Assembly: GCA_030632175.1 (NCBI GenBank)
Contig: DAOVVG010000080.1
Location: forward strand, 1-8,835
Direction of reading: 5' to 3'
Length of the DNA stretch: 8,835 bases
Source: Gammaproteobacteria bacterium
Lineage (GTDB): Bacteria; Pseudomonadota; Gammaproteobacteria; UBA9214
Shown here piece after piece: positions 6,919 to 8,835 of the stretch (position 1 is the first letter of the stretch; the number at the start of each line of letters is the position of its first letter). The position numbers were made by a program, and so were the translations under genes. The notes below the pieces were generated by a model. The model did no database searches. It worked only from the letters and a program-made list of their open reading frames with translations, and had not been told where the DNA came from.

Positions 6919-7455
6919 TCAGGCGTCGTACTGGTTGAGTTCCAGCTGATCGCGCACTTTCAGGGCATACAGGTGCCGCTCGGCGTCGACCAGATGCTGC
7001 CCCCAGTGCAGACGGTAACTGGTCTGCCATACCTGCGCAGCCTGCTGCGGCCATGCCTCATCCAGTAACTCCAGACCATGCTGCAGGTCAAAGTAGATAT
7101 CCGTCAGATCGTCTGCCAGGCTGCCGGACATGTGCATCTCTTCCGGCGCCGCATCAAATTCAAGCCAATAGCTGTCACGCTCGCCAAGTCGCTTGCGCAA
7201 GCGACTGTACAGTGAAAAACGGTCGTCCAGATCAACACCAGGCACCTGTGTATCACCGGTCTCAAAGGCGTTCAGCGAGGTCACGGCAGTGTGCAACCTC
7301 GGCATCAGGGTGAACAGCGCCCCCAGCCAGCGATTCGCTTCCTCATCTGGATTTTCGATCAGCTGGCAATAGCCCTCTGCCACTTCGATCATTTCCGACA
7401 ATGTTTCTGTAAGGCTGGTCATGCCAATGTCGTTAACACCCCCACTGATATCCAT
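6919..7455 (-). CDS. DUF5063-like protein of unknown function
   Basis: This encodes a 178-residue soluble, acidic, mostly helical protein with no signal peptide or membrane segment. I recognise the DUF5063 family pattern: an N-terminal helix SLTETLSEMIEVAEGYCQLIE (14-34), a LADDLTDIYFDLQHGLELL segment (113-131), and a C-terminal YRLHWGQHLVDAERHLYAL (147-165). The function of this family is not known. No catalytic motif is evident. The start is ambiguous. ATG at 7455 has a GGA six bases upstream, while ATG at 7422 (MTSLTETL) fits the conserved region better and would remove 11 residues. A TTG at 7473 is less likely. It lies 80 bp after the rubredoxin gene on the same strand and may be co-transcribed with it. 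A perfect 20-bp palindrome lies within the frame at 7187-7206. Confidence 0.72.
   Translation of the reverse strand: MDISGGVNDIGMTSLTETLSEMIEVAEGYCQLIENPDEEANRWLGALFTLMPRLHTAVTSLNAFETGDTQVPGVDLDDRFSLYSRLRKRLGERDSYWLEFDAAPEEMHMSGSLADDLTDIYFDLQHGLELLDEAWPQQAAQVWQTSYRLHWGQHLVDAERHLYALKVRDQLELNQYDA
7187..7206. repeat. Perfect 20-bp palindrome inside the DUF5063 gene
   Basis: The stretch reads identically on both strands (half-site AGTCGCTTGC). It codes for the Ser-Arg-Leu-Arg-Lys-Arg part of the protein, around residues 84-89. The flanking bases do not extend the symmetry. It may be coincidental codon usage or a protein-binding dyad. Confidence 0.6.
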
Positions 7456-7535
7456 TTTTTGTCCAATTCGCAATACCCCGGCGCAAACCGAATCCTAGTA
7501 TTACAGTGTAGTCAATAATCAGCGCTGCGCCTCAC

Positions 7536-7709
7536 TCAGACTTCCACCATCTCAAAATCGTCCTTGGCAGCGCCACATTCCGGACACACCCAGCTGTCCG
7601 GAATATCAGCCCAGCGGGTACCGGGCGCAAAACCTTCTTCCGGAAGGCCGGCCGCCTCGTTATAGACAAAACCACACACCACACACATGTATTCCTTATG
7701 TTCACTCAT
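7536..7709 (-). CDS. Rubredoxin
   Basis: This encodes a 57-residue rubredoxin, a small cytoplasmic one-iron electron carrier. The four iron ligands are visible as CVVC (Cys9, Cys12) and CPEC (Cys42, Cys45). The usual framework surrounds them: CGFVYNEAAGLPEEGFAPGTRWADIPDSWVCPECGAAKDDF covers the standard Tyr, Pro-Gly-Thr and Trp positions. Length is typical of the short single-domain form. The ATG at 7709 is preceded by GAAGAGG with eight bases of spacing, which fixes the start; a longer reading from 7859 extends into repeat-like spacer and is rejected. The redox partner cannot be told from context: no alkane hydroxylase or rubredoxin reductase is nearby. It is divergent from thiD, an arrangement I recall from several gammaproteobacteria, and is followed by the DUF5063-like gene. 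Confidence 0.96.
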   Translation of the reverse strand: MSEHKEYMCVVCGFVYNEAAGLPEEGFAPGTRWADIPDSWVCPECGAAKDDFEMVEV

Positions 7710-7820
7710 CCGGGAAACCTCTTCAAAAAATATCCAGTCGAAAACCCGGTGTGAAGCGTAATCGCTCCCGGAGAAATAGTGAAGCACAGTAAGTTCTGCA
7801 GGACGGGTAAAGGGGCAACG

Positions 7821-7849
7821 CGACGCTGGACAGGATAGTCCAGGTGTCG
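7821..7849. other. Strong imperfect hairpin in the rubredoxin-thiD spacer
   Basis: CGACGCTGGAC (7821-7831) pairs with GTCCAGGTGTCG (7838-7849) through 11 pairs, one of them G-T, with one bulged G and a six-base loop. Neither strand has a U-tract after it, so it is not a standard terminator. It could be part of a structured RNA or a repeat-derived element. Confidence 0.5.
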
Positions 7850-7879
7850 TGGAGCACATGGAGGTGCGAGAGCGACCGT

Positions 7880-7935
7880 ACCCATCAAGCGTAATGCTCC
7901 GTTCCGGCGGCTACGCTGCGCTTTACCCATTCTAC
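7880..7935. repeat. REP-like / intergenic repeat remnant
   Basis: AGCGTA (7888-7893) and TACGCT (7912-7917) flank an inner dyad around CCGTTCCGG, giving a 30-bp hairpin. ACCCAT occurs in direct orientation on either side, near 7880 and 7925. On the minus strand the end reads GTAGAATGGGTAAAGCGCAG, which resembles from memory a widespread proteobacterial intergenic repeat of the type GTAGGATGGGTAGAGCGAAG. The second half of that repeat is degraded here. No second copy lies in the window. Confidence 0.4.
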
Positions 7936-8018
7936 AGAGTTTGTATGGGCCTCCGGTCTCTTCAGGCCGGATTTTCACTGCTCACCCGTCACACCGACTA
8001 TCCGTTATTATCTACCGC

Positions 8019-8822
8019 ATGAAACAGCCCACAATCGTAATGACCTTTGCCGGCCATGACCCCGGGGGCGGCGCCGGACTGCAGGCCGACATTGAGACAC
8101 TCGCCAGCCAGCATTGCCATGCCACACCGATCCTCACGGCACTGACCGTGCAGGACACGCGTGATGTTGCCAGCTTTACCGCACTCGATGCCGATGCCGT
8201 CGTCGCGCAGGCAGAGACCGTGCTGGCAGACATGCCGGTAGCCGCTTTCAAGATCGGCATGCTCGGCAGCGCCGCCAACGCCCGCGCCATACATGACATC
8301 CTGCAAAAGCACCCGGAGGTCCCGCTGGTGCTCGACCCGGTGCTGGCCTCCGGCAGCGGCACCCGCCTTGGCGACCCGCAACTGCTGGAAGCCATCGTCA
8401 CCCTGCTGGTGCCGCGTGCAACCGTGGTCACACCCAACAGCCTGGAAGCACGTGCACTGACACGTACACTGGCACCGGCAGCGGACACGCTCAATGATTG
8501 CGCCATTGCGCTGCTGGCGCAGGGCGCAGAATTTGTGCTGGTCACCGGTACCCATGAAGATTCACCGCACGTGGTCAACTCGCTGTATCAGGGTGATCAG
8601 CTACTGGAAACATTTACCTGGGAGCGGCTGCCACACAGCTACCATGGCTCCGGCTGTACGCTGGCCGCCTGTATCACCGGCATGATGGCCCAGGGACTCG
8701 ATCCGTTTCATGCCATTCATGAAGCACAGGAATTCACCTGGAACGCCTTGCAGCAGGGTTATCGCCCGGGCAAGGGGCAATACCTGCCCGACCGGCTGTT
8801 CTGGGCCAAAGCGGACGATTAA
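8019..8822 (+). CDS. thiD: Hydroxymethylpyrimidine/phosphomethylpyrimidine kinase (ThiD)
   Basis: This encodes a 267-residue ribokinase-fold enzyme of thiamine biosynthesis. The family phosphorylates HMP and HMP-phosphate to HMP-diphosphate, which ThiE joins to the thiazole unit. Visible motifs in order: FAGHDPGGGAGLQADIETL (10-28), TALTVQDTRDV (40-50), FKIGMLGS (77-84), LVLDPVLASGSGTRL (103-117), VVTPNSLEARALT (136-148), FVLVTGTH (172-179), and HGSGCTLAA (209-217) with Cys213 and the anion hole of the active site. Length matches E. coli ThiD. Compared with that enzyme the first motif has His-Asp-Pro-Gly in place of the usual Ser-Asp-Ser-Ser/Gly, which I take to be a subfamily trait. ATG at 8019 gives the normal N-terminus; a TTG-initiated extension from 7941 reads through spacer and is rejected. 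No clear ribosome site precedes it. The next gene starts immediately after its stop. Confidence 0.93.
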   Translation: MKQPTIVMTFAGHDPGGGAGLQADIETLASQHCHATPILTALTVQDTRDVASFTALDADAVVAQAETVLADMPVAAFKIGMLGSAANARAIHDILQKHPEVPLVLDPVLASGSGTRLGDPQLLEAIVTLLVPRATVVTPNSLEARALTRTLAPAADTLNDCAIALLAQGAEFVLVTGTHEDSPHVVNSLYQGDQLLETFTWERLPHSYHGSGCTLAACITGMMAQGLDPFHAIHEAQEFTWNALQQGYRPGKGQYLPDRLFWAKADD

Positions 8823-8835
8823 ATGACCCGCAATA
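8823..8835 (+). CDS. Start of a gene downstream of thiD (partial, 4 codons)
   Basis: An ATG follows the thiD TAA with no gap and reads Met-Thr-Arg-Asn before the window ends. Direct adjacency suggests an operon with thiD. In many gammaproteobacteria thiD is followed by thiE or hemL, so either is plausible, but four residues cannot identify the product. Confidence 0.35.

Larger units (their letters stand above)
7710..8018. other. Rubredoxin-thiD divergent spacer (309 bp)
   Basis: This spacer should contain the promoters for the rubredoxin gene (minus) and thiD (plus). It has a strong imperfect hairpin (7821-7849), a REP-like palindromic segment (7880-7935), and a GGCCT...AGGCC dyad (7949-7970) followed by GGATTTTC. 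No TPP riboswitch signature (CTGAGA with a downstream ACCTGATCTGG-type element) is seen before thiD. On the minus strand TTCACA, 17 bp, TATTTT could be a rubredoxin promoter but sits almost on the ribosome site. I find no convincing small gene. Confidence 0.5.

Noticed and set aside
7733..7761. TTCACA-17 bp-TATTTT promoter for rubredoxin (minus strand)
   Set aside because: It is a reasonable match, but transcription would begin at or inside the ribosome site, leaving almost no leader. Not strong enough to annotate.
7710..7859. N-terminal extension of rubredoxin to 107 residues
   Set aside because: The extension has no rubredoxin homology, and the internal ATG at 7709 has a strong, well-spaced ribosome site.
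7706..7978. 90-codon minus frame across the rubredoxin-thiD spacer
   Set aside because: The translation follows repeat-like sequence (GKAQRSRRNGALRLMG), of a kind I recall from spurious predictions over intergenic repeats. No ribosome site or family is seen.
7941..8018. N-terminal extension of ThiD from a TTG
   Set aside because: The added 26 residues are not part of the family, while Met at 8019 gives the standard N-terminus and length.
7936..8018. TPP riboswitch ahead of thiD
   Set aside because: The conserved CTGAGA and downstream ACC-TGA-TCTGG-type core were not found on the plus strand.
8494..8685. Short plus-strand frame inside thiD
   Set aside because: It is an alternate frame within a clear thiD coding region with no supporting features.

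Overview
The window reads as ordinary gammaproteobacterial chromosome of moderately high GC (mid-to-upper 50s by eye), with dense genes and short spacers. Most of it, about 5.6 kb on the minus strand, is a type II secretion system (T2SS, general secretory pathway) gene block in the order gspG-H-I-J-K-L-M-N (6727 down to 1167). The gene order, the five class-III prepilin leaders and the thiD/rubredoxin neighbourhood all fit Gammaproteobacteria. The genus cannot be fixed from the sequence.

Layout from high to low coordinates: thiD (plus strand, 8019-8822) is followed with no gap by the first four codons of another gene at the window edge. Divergent from thiD, across a 309-bp spacer holding a strong hairpin and a REP-like palindromic segment, are a 57-aa rubredoxin (minus, 7709-7536) and a DUF5063-like protein (minus, about 7455-6919). 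A 191-bp spacer with three small hairpins then precedes gspG. The gsp genes are packed: H/I, I/J, L/M and M/N overlap by 1-4 bases. The larger gaps are J/K (28 bp) and K/L (87 bp). After gspN, with a 28-bp gap, lies a co-oriented gene of at least 379 codons that runs off the left edge. It looks like a PilZ-family (c-di-GMP receptor-like) protein.

The gsp genes would encode the complete pseudopilus (major GspG; minor GspH, I, J, K), two inner-membrane platform proteins (GspL, GspM) and accessory GspN. The secretin (GspD), GspC, ATPase (GspE), platform protein GspF and prepilin peptidase (GspO) are not in the window. They must lie beyond the left edge or elsewhere in the genome.

I see no CRISPR, tRNA, rRNA, insertion sequence or TPP riboswitch. 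No clearly new system is evident. The best leads are the PilZ-like gene at the end of the T2SS block, the structured rubredoxin/thiD spacer, a terminator-like hairpin just ahead of gspG, and a perfect 20-bp palindrome inside the DUF5063 gene.
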